In this document: piece by piece, positions 1-7,770 of the stretch | How positions within the stretch are numbered: the stretch's first letter is position 1 | How the letters are laid out: each line of letters starts with the position of its first letter | NCBI GenBank assembly: GCA_002695115.1 | Contig: NZOA01000055.1 | Coordinates: forward strand, 1-12,334 | Direction: 5' to 3' | DNA: 12,334 bases | Origin: Planctomycetota bacterium | GTDB lineage: Bacteria; Planctomycetota; UBA8108 | Notes under the pieces: model-generated | The model's input: the letters and a program-made list of their open reading frames with translations, nothing else | Database searches by the model: none | What the model was told of the DNA's origin: nothing | Program-made: the position numbers and the translations under genes

Positions 1-432
1 CGGCTCTGGGGACAAGGCATAAATGTATGCTTTCTTTGTCAGAAATGTCAGGTAGAAATGTTCCCTATTCCAAGTTTTGTTACAACCGAGAATACACTTA
101 TGCTTCTAAAATACAGTCTGGCGGCGCCCGCGGGAAGCGTTATCCTCATGCATTGCCTGCTGCCGCACAGCTCCCTGCCCAATCGCTCGAGCAAGGGCCG
201 GCGCACCCTGATCTTTGAATACCGCGCCAGCGATGCCCTGCCGATTCTCTACAGCCCGCGTGCCGTGGGTACCGAGGAAAAGGCCCGACACCTGAGAGGG
301 AAACCCGCGCGCTTCGCCCGCCTCGCAGGCCCTCCCCCGCTGATCCCACGGCTCGAGAACAACCAGTCCCTCTACCAGCTGCAGGAAGAAACCCTTGCCC
401 GCCGCGAGAGTGGCGAGAGACCCGGCTCCTAA
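1..432 (+). CDS. Phytanoyl-CoA dioxygenase (PhyH) family protein, C-terminal part only
   Basis: The reading frame is open from the window edge to a TAA at 430-432. From about codon 118-120 onward it reads like the end of a PhyH-family Fe(II)/2-oxoglutarate dioxygenase. A GSVILMHCLLPHSS segment carries the distal iron-binding His (codon 166-168), then PNRS and an RRTLIFEYR strand whose Arg would bind 2-oxoglutarate. The tail has an RGKPARFAR stretch and an SLYQLQ end typical of one PhyH subgroup. The family usually has about 250-300 residues and the HxD half of the iron site lies further upstream, so most of the catalytic core is not visible. The first ~40 codons come from AT-rich DNA (about 39% GC against about 67% for the next 120 bases) and do not look like PhyH. 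The gene may therefore be a broken remnant joined to unrelated DNA rather than simply cut by the window edge. The family is fairly sure; the intactness is unknown. Confidence 0.6.
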   Translation, partial: RLWGQGINVCFLCQKCQVEMFPIPSFVTTENTLMLLKYSLAAPAGSVILMHCLLPHSSLPNRSSKGRRTLIFEYRASDALPILYSPRAVGTEEKARHLRGKPARFARLAGPPPLIPRLENNQSLYQLQEETLARRESGERPGS

Positions 433-1379
433 TCGCCGCCGGGGGCCTTGCCGACGTTTCGCGACTCTTTTGCCGGCCAGACGATACCGCGTTCGAGCGT
501 TCTCATCCTGTACACGCTCCGCGTCGCGCTCAGATACAGATCCCTTCCATCTTCACCTCCGAAGGTGACGTTGGTGGAAAATTCAGGCATCGGTCGATGG
601 AGCAGGAGCTTCCCCTGGGGGCTGATGACAAAGAGGCCTGTCGTCTTGTCCTTGCCCGCAGCGCCAAAGATATTACCCCTGGAGTCCAGGCACATGCCGT
701 CGATACCCCGGTCAGGAGAAAAATCGTAGACGATCGCCTTCTGCGAAAGCGCGCCATCTCCACCTATTCGATATCGATGAAGCTTCTGCGTGCCGCGATC
801 GGAAACATACAGGTGACGGTTGTCGAGGGTGATCACGATCCCGTTCGGCTTGAGCAGCTTCCCGAGCACCCGGCTCACCTTTCCGCCGCTGTCGATGAGA
901 TAGACTCCGCTGGAGGGCTGGGACTTCACCGCCGGCGGACCATAATAGGGATCGGTAAAATAGATTCTCCCCTTTCGATCGATACAGAGGTCATTCGGAG
1001 CGATGAATTTTTCCCCGCCATAGGTCTCGGCGAGCACCGTCTCACCTCCATCCTTCTCCAGCCGGGTGACTCGCCGGCCCCCGCCGGGACCACCTCCCTG
1101 GCACATGACCAGCCGGCCCTCGTGATCAAAAACGAGCCCGTTGGCCCTGCCGCTCGGGCGCAGGAATTCCATTACAGCCCCCGCCCGGTCAATCTTCATG
1201 ATGCGGTTGTTCTCGATATCAGAGAAAAAGAGCTCGCCAGCGGGGCTCACAGCGGGGCCCTCGGTAAATTTACAGCCGTCGGCGACCCGCCGAACCGTCG
1301 CTTTTTTATCGAGCAGATCCTCGGCCGGCAGGGGCGCCGCGAAACAGCAGAAAAGAAGACAATAGAGCTGAGATCTCAT
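429..1379 (-). CDS. Secreted SMP-30/gluconolactonase-like six-bladed beta-propeller protein
   Basis: A 316-residue protein of the SMP-30/gluconolactonase/LRE family, whose members hydrolyse sugar lactones or related esters with a divalent metal. An N-terminal signal peptide (hydrophobic residues 5-19, probable cleavage after PLPA) sends it out of the cytoplasm. The four expected metal ligands are visible: Glu40 in FTEGP, Asn129 in APNDL, Asn179 in KPNGI and Asp227 in GIDGM. Blade motifs such as GRIYFTDP and HLYVSD repeat through the chain, and the length suits a secreted member. The start is ATG 1377-1379; I see no good Shine-Dalgarno sequence before it. Its TAG (429-431) overlaps the TAA of the convergent dioxygenase frame. 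The next gene to the right is divergent. The exact substrate cannot be read from the sequence; exported members in this kind of genome are usually annotated only as gluconolactonase. Confidence 0.88.
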   Translation of the reverse strand: MRSQLYCLLFCCFAAPLPAEDLLDKKATVRRVADGCKFTEGPAVSPAGELFFSDIENNRIMKIDRAGAVMEFLRPSGRANGLVFDHEGRLVMCQGGGPGGGRRVTRLEKDGGETVLAETYGGEKFIAPNDLCIDRKGRIYFTDPYYGPPAVKSQPSSGVYLIDSGGKVSRVLGKLLKPNGIVITLDNRHLYVSDRGTQKLHRYRIGGDGALSQKAIVYDFSPDRGIDGMCLDSRGNIFGAAGKDKTTGLFVISPQGKLLLHRPMPEFSTNVTFGGEDGRDLYLSATRSVYRMRTLERGIVWPAKESRNVGKAPGGD

Positions 1380-1687
1380 GGTTTTAAGCGGACGTTGAGG
1401 GAGATTCCGGTCCGGGGAGAAAACATAATTCCAGGTGGCCTATTGTGCGGGGACCCCCCAGTACACAGGAAGCTCGAAATCCCCTTCTCTCGATTTCATC
1501 ATGGCCGGACGGCAGGTTGGGAGGCTTTTTTCCTGTCGTAAAACCTTCTCGCCAACACCCCCAGCGCACCTGCGAAAATAACCTTTACTTCACTCCTGCC
1601 ACTCGGGAAGATGCTTCATTGCCGTTTTTTATGTGCTATTGATGGTGGTCTGACAGCCTTGAAGTGAAAGAGATCTCCTGTTCTCCC
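1380..1687. other. Divergent intergenic region between the SMP-30-like gene and dxs
   Basis: About 308 bases without a gene I can support. It must carry the start signals of both flanking genes, but I find no convincing -35/-10 pair for either. It contains an imperfect inverted repeat (ACGGCAGG at 1509-1516 against CCTGTCGT at 1532-1539, one G-U pair, 15-base loop) and a GGGGACCCC palindrome near 1449-1457. Neither has the T-run of a terminator. In front of dxs the AAAGAGA at 1667-1673 is the only weak Shine-Dalgarno-like sequence. An in-frame GTG at 1664 lies in the same stretch and is a possible alternative dxs start. Confidence 0.5.
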
Positions 1688-3634
1688 ATGACCGACATAC
1701 TCTCTAAAGTCAACCACCCGCGGGATCTCAAACCCCTGTCGCTTGAAGAGTTGGAACAACTCGGCGAAGAGATTCGAGAACGCGTGCTGGAGGTTGTTGA
1801 CCGCAACGGAGGGCACCTGGCCTCCAACCTGGGCTCGGTCGAACTCACGTTGGCGCTGCACAAGGTCTTTGACGTACCGAACGATCGCCTGGTGTGGGAT
1901 ACGAGTCACCAGACCTATCCACATAAGCTGGTTACCGGCCGCAAGGACCGCTTCGAGTTCATACGCACCTACGGCGGCATCTGCGGATTCACCAATCACC
2001 GCGAGAGCATCTTCGACCTCTTTGACGCGGGACATGCGGGCACGGCCTGTTCCCTCGCTCTTGGGACAGGGACCGCGGACAGCCTGCAAGGCAAGGGCGA
2101 ATGCAAAACCATCGCGGTTGTCGGAGATTCTGCCGCGGCCGCTGGAATGACCTTCGAGGCGCTGAACCACGGCGGGGTGAACCGGCAGAATATGCTGGTG
2201 ATCCTCAACGACAACAACATGTCAATCAACAAGGCTGTCGGAGCCCTCTCGACCTACCTCACCAAGGTCAGGACCAAGCCCGCCTACCAGGACATCAAAC
2301 GCGAGCTGCGTACCACCCTGGCAAAGATTCCCGTGGTCGGCAAGCACATCGAGGAGGTCCTCGGCGAGGTACACGACCGCTTCCGTGACAACCTGCTGCC
2401 TGGCACTCTCTTTCGAGAGCTGGGCTACCGTTACTACGGGCCGTTGGATGGCCATGATCTTGGAGGCCTGATCAAGACCTTCGAGGACCTCAAGAGCATC
2501 CATGAGCCCGTCCTGCTCCACCTCGACACCAAGAAGGGACAGGGCTTCGAAGCGGCCGAGGCGGACCCCATCAAATACCACGCCCTGAAGAACTTCCTGC
2601 CGAAGAAGTCCGCGAAGAAAGAAACCGAGAGCAATGGCAGTTCCGCCGCCGGAAAGAGACCCGGATACTCCGGTGTTTTCAAGGAGGCCATTGTCAAGAT
2701 CGGTCGCAAGGACCGCCGGGTCTGCACCATCACCGCCGGCATGCCCGACGGTACGGGGCTCCTCAAATTCGCCGAGGAATTTCCCGATCGCTACTTCGAT
2801 GTGGGTATCTGTGAACAGCATGGCGCGGGCTTCGGATCGGGGCTCGCCTTTGGCGGAATGCGGCCCGTCTATGCCGTCTATTCCACCTTCTGCCAGCGTG
2901 CCTATGACCAGATCATCCACGATGTCTGTATCCAGGAGAACTCCGTGATCTTCTGCCTCGATCGGGCCGGCCTGACCGGTGAGGACGGGTGGACCCACCA
3001 CGGGGTCTACGACATCGCCTTCATGCGTTGCGTGCCGGGCATAGTGCTCATGGCCCCGCGGGATGCCGGAGAGTTCGAGAATATGCTGCAGCTTGCCATC
3101 GACCAGACCACCACCCCGGTGGCGATCCGCTATCCCAAGGCTACCGTTCCCGAATTCCCCGCCAGCGCGGAGCAGGAGCTGAGAATCGGCAAGGCCGAGG
3201 TCCTCGTCGAGGGAGAAGAGGTCGCTCTCTTCGCCTACGGCTCCATGGTCGAGAACGCCTGGGAGGCTCTCGAGGAACTCTCGGCAAATGGTGTCAAGGC
3301 GACCCTGGTCAATGCCCGCTTCGCGAAACCGCTCGATATCGAGCTGCTGAGGAATCTCTCGAAAAACCATCACACCCTGGTCACCCTCGAGGAGCATGTC
3401 CTCATGGGAGGCTTCGGCAGCGCCGTAACCGAGGCTATAGCCGATGCCAACCTCGCCTTCAACAGGATCCTCCGTTTCGGGGTGCCCGACGAATTCATCA
3501 CCTTCGGCCCCAGGGCGCGCCTGCTGGAAGACTGCGGGCTCGCTCCCGCCTCTATCGTCAGGCGGATACTGGACGAGTGCGCTGAAACCAGAACACCTGA
3601 ACCTGGAGTCCGCGGCCACCGGGTGCTCTCCTGA
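1688..3634 (+). CDS. dxs: 1-deoxy-D-xylulose-5-phosphate synthase (DXS), with variant GDS thiamine-diphosphate motif
   Basis: A 648-residue DXS-type enzyme, which condenses pyruvate and glyceraldehyde 3-phosphate into DXP, the first step of the cytoplasmic MEP isoprenoid pathway. DXS landmarks run the full length: GGHLASNLG with His43, WDTSHQTYPHK, the metal/ThDP motif from Asp147 through LNDNNMS (Asn176, Met178), GPLDGHD, DVGICEQH with catalytic Glu376, YSTFCQRAYDQ, LDRAG, EDGWTHHG, AIRYP and the C-terminal MGGFGS and GVPDEFI. Domain order and length are normal. Two spots are odd: the usual GDG reads GDS followed by four alanines (codons from 2123), and the common RYPRG reads RYPKA. ATG 1688 was chosen because MTDILSKV aligns with the usual DXS N-terminus; a GTG at 1664 would add eight residues. 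No other MEP gene is near. It could be a second DXS-like paralogue rather than the housekeeping copy. Confidence 0.87.
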   Translation: MTDILSKVNHPRDLKPLSLEELEQLGEEIRERVLEVVDRNGGHLASNLGSVELTLALHKVFDVPNDRLVWDTSHQTYPHKLVTGRKDRFEFIRTYGGICGFTNHRESIFDLFDAGHAGTACSLALGTGTADSLQGKGECKTIAVVGDSAAAAGMTFEALNHGGVNRQNMLVILNDNNMSINKAVGALSTYLTKVRTKPAYQDIKRELRTTLAKIPVVGKHIEEVLGEVHDRFRDNLLPGTLFRELGYRYYGPLDGHDLGGLIKTFEDLKSIHEPVLLHLDTKKGQGFEAAEADPIKYHALKNFLPKKSAKKETESNGSSAAGKRPGYSGVFKEAIVKIGRKDRRVCTITAGMPDGTGLLKFAEEFPDRYFDVGICEQHGAGFGSGLAFGGMRPVYAVYSTFCQRAYDQIIHDVCIQENSVIFCLDRAGLTGEDGWTHHGVYDIAFMRCVPGIVLMAPRDAGEFENMLQLAIDQTTTPVAIRYPKATVPEFPASAEQELRIGKAEVLVEGEEVALFAYGSMVENAWEALEELSANGVKATLVNARFAKPLDIELLRNLSKNHHTLVTLEEHVLMGGFGSAVTEAIADANLAFNRILRFGVPDEFITFGPRARLLEDCGLAPASIVRRILDECAETRTPEPGVRGHRVLS

Positions 3635-3655
3635 GGACACCCCCGGAAAATTATC

Positions 3656-6040
3656 CTACTGGCTGAGCAGCAGGGCACCGTTGCCGGGATTGGCTGTCAC
3701 CAGCTTCTTTCCATCGGCCGCCACGGCGAGACCGTAGACAACCGGCCGAACCCGACGACGAGCCAGTATCCTGCCGTCAGCGACATTCCAGGTGAACAGG
3801 CTGCCGCTGTAATCGGCTGAAATGAGCTGGGTCCCGGAAGGACGAAGACCCAGGCCGGTCACCCAGCCGCCATGGCCCTCGTAGACCGAGAGCTCCTTCC
3901 CATCGGCAACGCCCCAGCGCCTGATTGTCAGGTCGGAGCTCCCCGAAAAAAGCTGCTCGCCATCGGGAGAAAACCGGAGACAGAAGACCCCCTCTGTATG
4001 TCCCTGAAATTTACGCAGCTCGATGCCATTGGAGGCATTCCACAATTTGACAATCTTGTCAAATCCCCCGGAACACAGCTGCTTGCCATCGGGGCTGTAG
4101 ACCAGGCTGTAGATGGTCGAGGCGTGGGCATTGATCGAGTAAAGCTCTTTGCCATCTCCGAGGTTCCAGATCCGGATGGTCTTGTCCTGGCCCGCGGCGG
4201 CGATGGTTTTTCCATCCGGAGAAAAACAGACCGTATGAACGAAGCCTCCGTAGCCGGTATAGGTCCTTACCGCCGCGGTAGAGGTGGTTTTCCAGGCAAG
4301 CAGGCCGTTACCCTCGGCGGCGATGTAAAACCGCCCATCCGGGGCAAGCTCCGTATCACGCACGGCCCCGCCATTCTCGAAATAGGCCAGCGATTTGCCA
4401 GTGGACAGGTTCCAGGCTCGAAAGGTCTTGTCCGACCCGCCCGACATCAGCACCTTCCCATCGGGGGAAAAGGAAACCGAGAGGACCGCTCCCTCGTGCC
4501 CGGCGAAATGTTGAAGTTCTTTGCCTGAATGTGGATCCCAGAGACGCACCAGTCCATCTTCGCCCGCCGACGCCAGCCGCCTGGTCCCCGGAAACCAGCC
4601 AAGCGTCCGCACAGGCCCCGTGTGCCCGCTGAGAGAGCGCAGGAGCTTCGCGCCCTTGACGCTCCAAACGGAAATGACCCCATCCGTTCCCGCCGCGCAC
4701 AGAGTGTTATCGTCGATAAAAACCAGCCCCCGTCCCGCGGAGGCGCCCTGAAGATGAACGAGTTCTTTGCCATCACTCAGCTGCCAGACCCGCACCGACT
4801 TGTCATCTCCGGCAGCCGCAAGCCGGCCGCCGTTGGGAGAAAAGCCTACGGCCCTGACGGTTCCCTCCGCCCCGGTAAGCCGGAGAGAGCCGGGTTTCTT
4901 TTTTTCAGGCGACGAAACAATGCTGGCCGCGAACAACGAAGGCGTCAATACGAAATCCGAGCTCAAGATGCTCGCATTGTGGCCCTGCACAGCGAGGGCG
5001 TTTTCTCCCGCCTTCAATTCCTTCAGATGGGATGTGAGATCGATCTGTTTTTCGGTGGCATCGCTGACGGTCGCGCTGGCGACCTGGGCGAAACCGGGCG
5101 ACTTCCCCGTGACGTTCTCCCGGGCGACCTCGGCCCCGTTCAGATATACCACGAAGCCATCGTCAAAAACGATCTTGAGGGTGAGCTTCCTGATCCCGGC
5201 GGGATCCGCAACCTTGAACTTCGAGCGCACAAACACAGACAGGTACTTGTCCTTCTTCATGTCCTCAAGGCGAGTCTTGACCGTCTTCAACTCCCCCGGG
5301 CTCGTTCCATAGCCGAACCCCGAGGGAAGCGACTCCCACCCCGAGTCATCGAAGCCCGGCTTCTTCCAGTCAGCCGGCGGCGCCGCCTTGCCTCGCTTGA
5401 GCCGCCACCTGGCGCCGGGCTTGATCAGCGCCAGCTCCTCGAACAACGCTCCCCTCTCCGACTTCACGATTGCCGGGGCGAGATTCCAGACCCTCACGAT
5501 CCCCTCATCGCCGGCCGCGGCGACCAGGCTCCCGTCAGGCGCTACGGCCAGCGCCCTCAGGCCGGGAACCGCGGGCTCCAGCTTGCGCTCCTGTTCCTGC
5601 CCACCCACATCCCAGACCAGCAGCGAACCGGCGGCCGCTCCCGTCACCAGGCGCCCCGACTTCCGGTGCAGAACGAAGGCCTCGACCGGGCCAGCCTGGG
5701 CCGCCAGCGCGGATGCGCGGTCGAGGGGAACATCCCATAGCTTCACCGTCTTGTCTTCACCGCCCGACAGCAGCGATCTGCCATCCGGGCTGAAGGCGAC
5801 GCTCATCACCTTGCCCTTGTGGCCGGAATAGGTCGCCCGCTCCGCTCCATCGGAAACATTCCAGACCTTCAGGGTGCCATCAAAGCTCGCGGTAGCCACG
5901 AGGTCGCTACCCGGGCTGACATCCACAGCGTAGACCGGGCCCGAGTGGCCGGAAAAGGCCTGGATTGGTTCGGCTGATGAGGAGGGCGGTGAGTCCGCCT
6001 GGGCCAGCACGGCCACCAGGACTACCGGTAATAGGCTCAT
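3656..6040 (-). CDS. Secreted double WD40 beta-propeller protein with an inserted jelly-roll domain
   Basis: A 794-residue exported protein (hydrophobic residues 2-14, possible cleavage after LAQA). I count 14 WD40 repeats, enough for two seven-bladed propellers. Numbered from ATG 6040, blades 1-4 lie at about 27-191, blades 5-7 at 389-509 and blades 8-14 at 514-794, with recurrent FSPDGK, SGG.DKT and VWN motifs. A beta-sandwich module at about 203-373 interrupts the series between blades 4 and 5. It shows FDDSGW, GFGYG and FDDGFVVYLNG, hallmarks of a galactose-binding-like module common in planctomycete-type secreted proteins. No enzymatic residues are apparent; a scaffold or binding role is inferred. 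The chosen start has an AGGTGA ribosome site; a GTG at 6065-6067 would add nine residues. The gene lies 127 bases downstream of an HtrA protease and converges on dxs with a 21-base gap and no visible terminator. Confidence 0.87.
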   Translation of the reverse strand: MSLLPVVLVAVLAQADSPPSSSAEPIQAFSGHSGPVYAVDVSPGSDLVATASFDGTLKVWNVSDGAERATYSGHKGKVMSVAFSPDGRSLLSGGEDKTVKLWDVPLDRASALAAQAGPVEAFVLHRKSGRLVTGAAAGSLLVWDVGGQEQERKLEPAVPGLRALAVAPDGSLVAAAGDEGIVRVWNLAPAIVKSERGALFEELALIKPGARWRLKRGKAAPPADWKKPGFDDSGWESLPSGFGYGTSPGELKTVKTRLEDMKKDKYLSVFVRSKFKVADPAGIRKLTLKIVFDDGFVVYLNGAEVARENVTGKSPGFAQVASATVSDATEKQIDLTSHLKELKAGENALAVQGHNASILSSDFVLTPSLFAASIVSSPEKKKPGSLRLTGAEGTVRAVGFSPNGGRLAAAGDDKSVRVWQLSDGKELVHLQGASAGRGLVFIDDNTLCAAGTDGVISVWSVKGAKLLRSLSGHTGPVRTLGWFPGTRRLASAGEDGLVRLWDPHSGKELQHFAGHEGAVLSVSFSPDGKVLMSGGSDKTFRAWNLSTGKSLAYFENGGAVRDTELAPDGRFYIAAEGNGLLAWKTTSTAAVRTYTGYGGFVHTVCFSPDGKTIAAAGQDKTIRIWNLGDGKELYSINAHASTIYSLVYSPDGKQLCSGGFDKIVKLWNASNGIELRKFQGHTEGVFCLRFSPDGEQLFSGSSDLTIRRWGVADGKELSVYEGHGGWVTGLGLRPSGTQLISADYSGSLFTWNVADGRILARRRVRPVVYGLAVAADGKKLVTANPGNGALLLSQ
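3659..5962 (-). repeat. Tandem WD40-coding repeats, 14 units, interrupted once
   Basis: Units of about 120-130 bases each encode one WD40 blade. On the plus strand they show as recurring variants of CCATCGGGAGAAAA (the complement of the FSPDGK codons). The series is broken only at about 4931-5428, where the jelly-roll module lies. The units differ clearly in DNA sequence, so they are old protein repeats rather than a recent duplication. Confidence 0.7.
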
Positions 6041-6044
6041 GGAT

Positions 6045-6050
6045 TCACCT
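6045..6050 (-). promoter_or_regulatory. Ribosome binding site of the WD40 gene
   Basis: The minus strand reads AGGTGA four bases before ATG 6040, a six-base match to the 16S anti-Shine-Dalgarno complement. This favours ATG 6040 over the in-frame GTG at 6067, which has no comparable site, and it places the signal peptide at the very N-terminus. Confidence 0.6.
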
Positions 6051-6105
6051 GCTCGAGCATTCTGCACTCGGACCCGTCGATACGCGTATGCGCTGACACG
6101 GCCTT

Positions 6106-6133
6106 ATTGTAACAGAAGGGCGGGAGCGGACAA
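6106..6133 (-). promoter_or_regulatory. Candidate extended -10 promoter for the WD40 gene
   Basis: On the minus strand TTGTCC (6128-6133, 4 of 6 to the -35 consensus) is followed after 16 bases by TACAAT (6106-6111, 5 of 6 to TATAAT). A TG sits one base upstream of the -10, giving the extended -10 form TGTTACAAT. It lies about 65-95 bases before ATG 6040, inside the 127-base gap after the HtrA gene. The WD40 gene may therefore be transcribed on its own rather than only by read-through. Confidence 0.5.
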
Positions 6134-6167
6134 TAAACCCTGTTGGCCGCGAACCGCTACAGTGGCC

Positions 6168-7613
6168 TCAGCGGTCTGAGCGACGAATGAAGAAAAAGCG
6201 TTCGTCGTAACCCCGGCTGACGATCTTGAGCATGGTGACGTCTCCCGCCGAGGACATCGCCTCGTCGAGCTGCGATATGTCTTCTACCTTGCTCGTGTTC
6301 ACACCCAGGATGACATCGCCGGGGCGGATGCCCTTTCGCCAGGCGACGCTCTCAGGGTCGACATCGATGATCGCGACCCCGGTTTTCGCTGGTGGGACTC
6401 CGATGCTCGACGCCAGCTCGCGGGTAAGGGTCGTAACGGTAATACCGAACGCGCTGCTGCCTCCGGCCTCGGGATCCTCCAGAGCCGGAGGGGCCTCGAT
6501 CGGGGCAGGACTCTCAGCGGGAATAACCTCGAAGGTCTTTCTCTCCCCGGCGCGGAGAACACCCACCAGGACCGGCTCGCCGGGAACCTGCTCCGCTATC
6601 ATCAGACGCAGGTCATGACGGTCGCGGACCTTGCGTCCGCCGAATTCGACAACCAGGTCCATTGGAAGCAGACCGCCGACAGCCGCGGGGCTTCTTTTCT
6701 CGACGTAGCTGATGAAGGCCCCGCGAGGCCCCGCGAGGCTGTAATAATCCGCCATATCCCGATCAACCTGGATGGTGGCGATGCCCATCCGGCTGATATT
6801 CCCGCCCAGGATCCAGCGCTCCGCCAGCGCCCGCGCAAGATTGATCGGAACCGCGAAACTGATGCCGTGGTTCGCCTTTCCCATGTGGGAATAGATCGCC
6901 GTATTGATACCGACCACCTCACCGCGAAGATTGACCAGGGGCCCGCCGCTGGAGCCCGGGCTGATCGTCGCATCGGTCTGGATAAAGTTCTCGTATCGCA
7001 GGAGGCTGAGATCGGAGCGCCCAAGCGCCCCGACGATCCCGGCGGAGACCGTTTGCATCAGACCGAACGGATGGCCGATCGCGAGAATCCACTGGCCCGC
7101 CTCGAGCGAATCAGAGTCCCCGAGCCTGGCTGCCGGCAGGTTTCCCAATTCGATCTTCACCAGGGCGATGTCGGAGGTGGGATCACTGCGCACTGTTCTA
7201 CCCGGACCACTCCTTCCATCGGCCAGCGTAACCTCGAGAGCCCCGGCTCCTTCCACCAGGTGATGATTGGTGAGGATGAAACCCCTGGCGTCGATCAGGA
7301 AGCCCGACCCGAAGGATCTTCGCAGCGCCTTTTCAGGTGTGGACAGCTCCTCCCCGGCCTCCTCCCGCGCCTTCCTGGCAACGATCGCGACGACCGTGGG
7401 CTTGACCTCTTTCGCTATATTGGAAAACAGGCTCTCCAGCTGGACGGCCAGTGGCTCGGCTTTTTCAATCGCCTTCGTCGGTGGAGCCGGGGGCGGCAGA
7501 GCCTCCGCGTGGCCCTGGCGCCGTGGTTCGAAGGGCAGGGGAATCGAAAGCACGATCCCTGCGGCGAAACAGAGACCTGAGAGTAATAAAACCACCTTAT
7601 TGAAGCTCAGCAT
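6168..7613 (-). CDS. HtrA/DegP-type envelope serine protease with two PDZ domains
   Basis: A 481-residue S1C-family protease that degrades or guards misfolded envelope proteins. Residues 7-25 form a membrane anchor or uncleaved signal, followed by a proline-rich linker (about 40-46). The trypsin-like domain at about 57-265 has the full catalytic triad: His118 in ILTNHHLVEGA, Asp148 in DPTSDIALVKI and Ser222 in SPGSSGGPLVN. PDZ1 lies at about 276-365 and PDZ2 at about 388-470, the DegP arrangement. The first domain reads TNHHL where the family usually has TNNHV, and GSSGG where GNSGG is common; both look functional. The ATG at 7611-7613 has only a weak AAGG about ten bases upstream. It has 205 bases before it, including the terminator of the upstream lipoprotein gene, so it probably has its own promoter, which I could not identify. 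The family is very sure; the client proteins are unknown. Confidence 0.92.
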   Translation of the reverse strand: MLSFNKVVLLLSGLCFAAGIVLSIPLPFEPRRQGHAEALPPPAPPTKAIEKAEPLAVQLESLFSNIAKEVKPTVVAIVARKAREEAGEELSTPEKALRRSFGSGFLIDARGFILTNHHLVEGAGALEVTLADGRSGPGRTVRSDPTSDIALVKIELGNLPAARLGDSDSLEAGQWILAIGHPFGLMQTVSAGIVGALGRSDLSLLRYENFIQTDATISPGSSGGPLVNLRGEVVGINTAIYSHMGKANHGISFAVPINLARALAERWILGGNISRMGIATIQVDRDMADYYSLAGPRGAFISYVEKRSPAAVGGLLPMDLVVEFGGRKVRDRHDLRLMIAEQVPGEPVLVGVLRAGERKTFEVIPAESPAPIEAPPALEDPEAGGSSAFGITVTTLTRELASSIGVPPAKTGVAIIDVDPESVAWRKGIRPGDVILGVNTSKVEDISQLDEAMSSAGDVTMLKIVSRGYDERFFFIRRSDR

Positions 7614-7770
7614 GGCAATGCGGCCTTCGACATGAAACGAACTACGGCGCTTTCGTCTTCATCGGCCAAATCACATACTTCACTTAAGTTTTTTTCCGGT
7701 TTCCTCCCCCACCAGAACGCGGCTCAGCGCCGACGCAAACGGCGAAACGGAGCCATCGCGACGACGAGAG

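Noticed and set aside
1509..1539. Imperfect hairpin in the divergent intergenic region, considered as a terminator
   Set aside because: It has a 15-base loop, no T-run on either strand, and no gene ends next to it.
597..1541. Open frame of about 310 codons on the plus strand opposite the SMP-30-like gene
   Set aside because: The opposite strand has a signal peptide and all four metal ligands of the family; this frame has no recognisable motif and overlaps it almost completely.
1664..1687. GTG at 1664 as the dxs start
   Set aside because: It adds eight residues with no family counterpart, while ATG 1688 gives the usual DXS N-terminus; it remains possible because neither start has a strong ribosome site.
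2222..3640. Long open frame of about 470 codons on the minus strand opposite dxs
   Set aside because: It lies wholly opposite a gene with clear DXS motifs, its protein resembles no known family, and such antisense frames are common in GC-rich genes.
4529..5740. Open frame of about 400 codons on the plus strand opposite the WD40 gene
   Set aside because: It is a composition shadow of repeat-coding DNA; its protein is rich in Arg, Pro and Ala without any domain signal.
6153..6175. Inverted repeat ACCGCT/AGCGGT around the stop codon of the HtrA gene, considered as a terminator
   Set aside because: The stem is only six pairs with an 11-base loop, it spans the stop codon, and no T-run follows on the minus strand.
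6615..7580. Open frame of about 320 codons on the plus strand opposite the HtrA gene
   Set aside because: The HtrA frame has an intact triad and two PDZ domains; the antisense frame shows nothing.
7670..7710. GGAAAC followed by an A-rich stretch upstream of the HtrA gene, considered as an envelope-stress (ECF sigma) promoter
   Set aside because: Only the -35-like part is visible; no matching -10 lies at the right distance, so the idea rests on the gene's function rather than the sequence.
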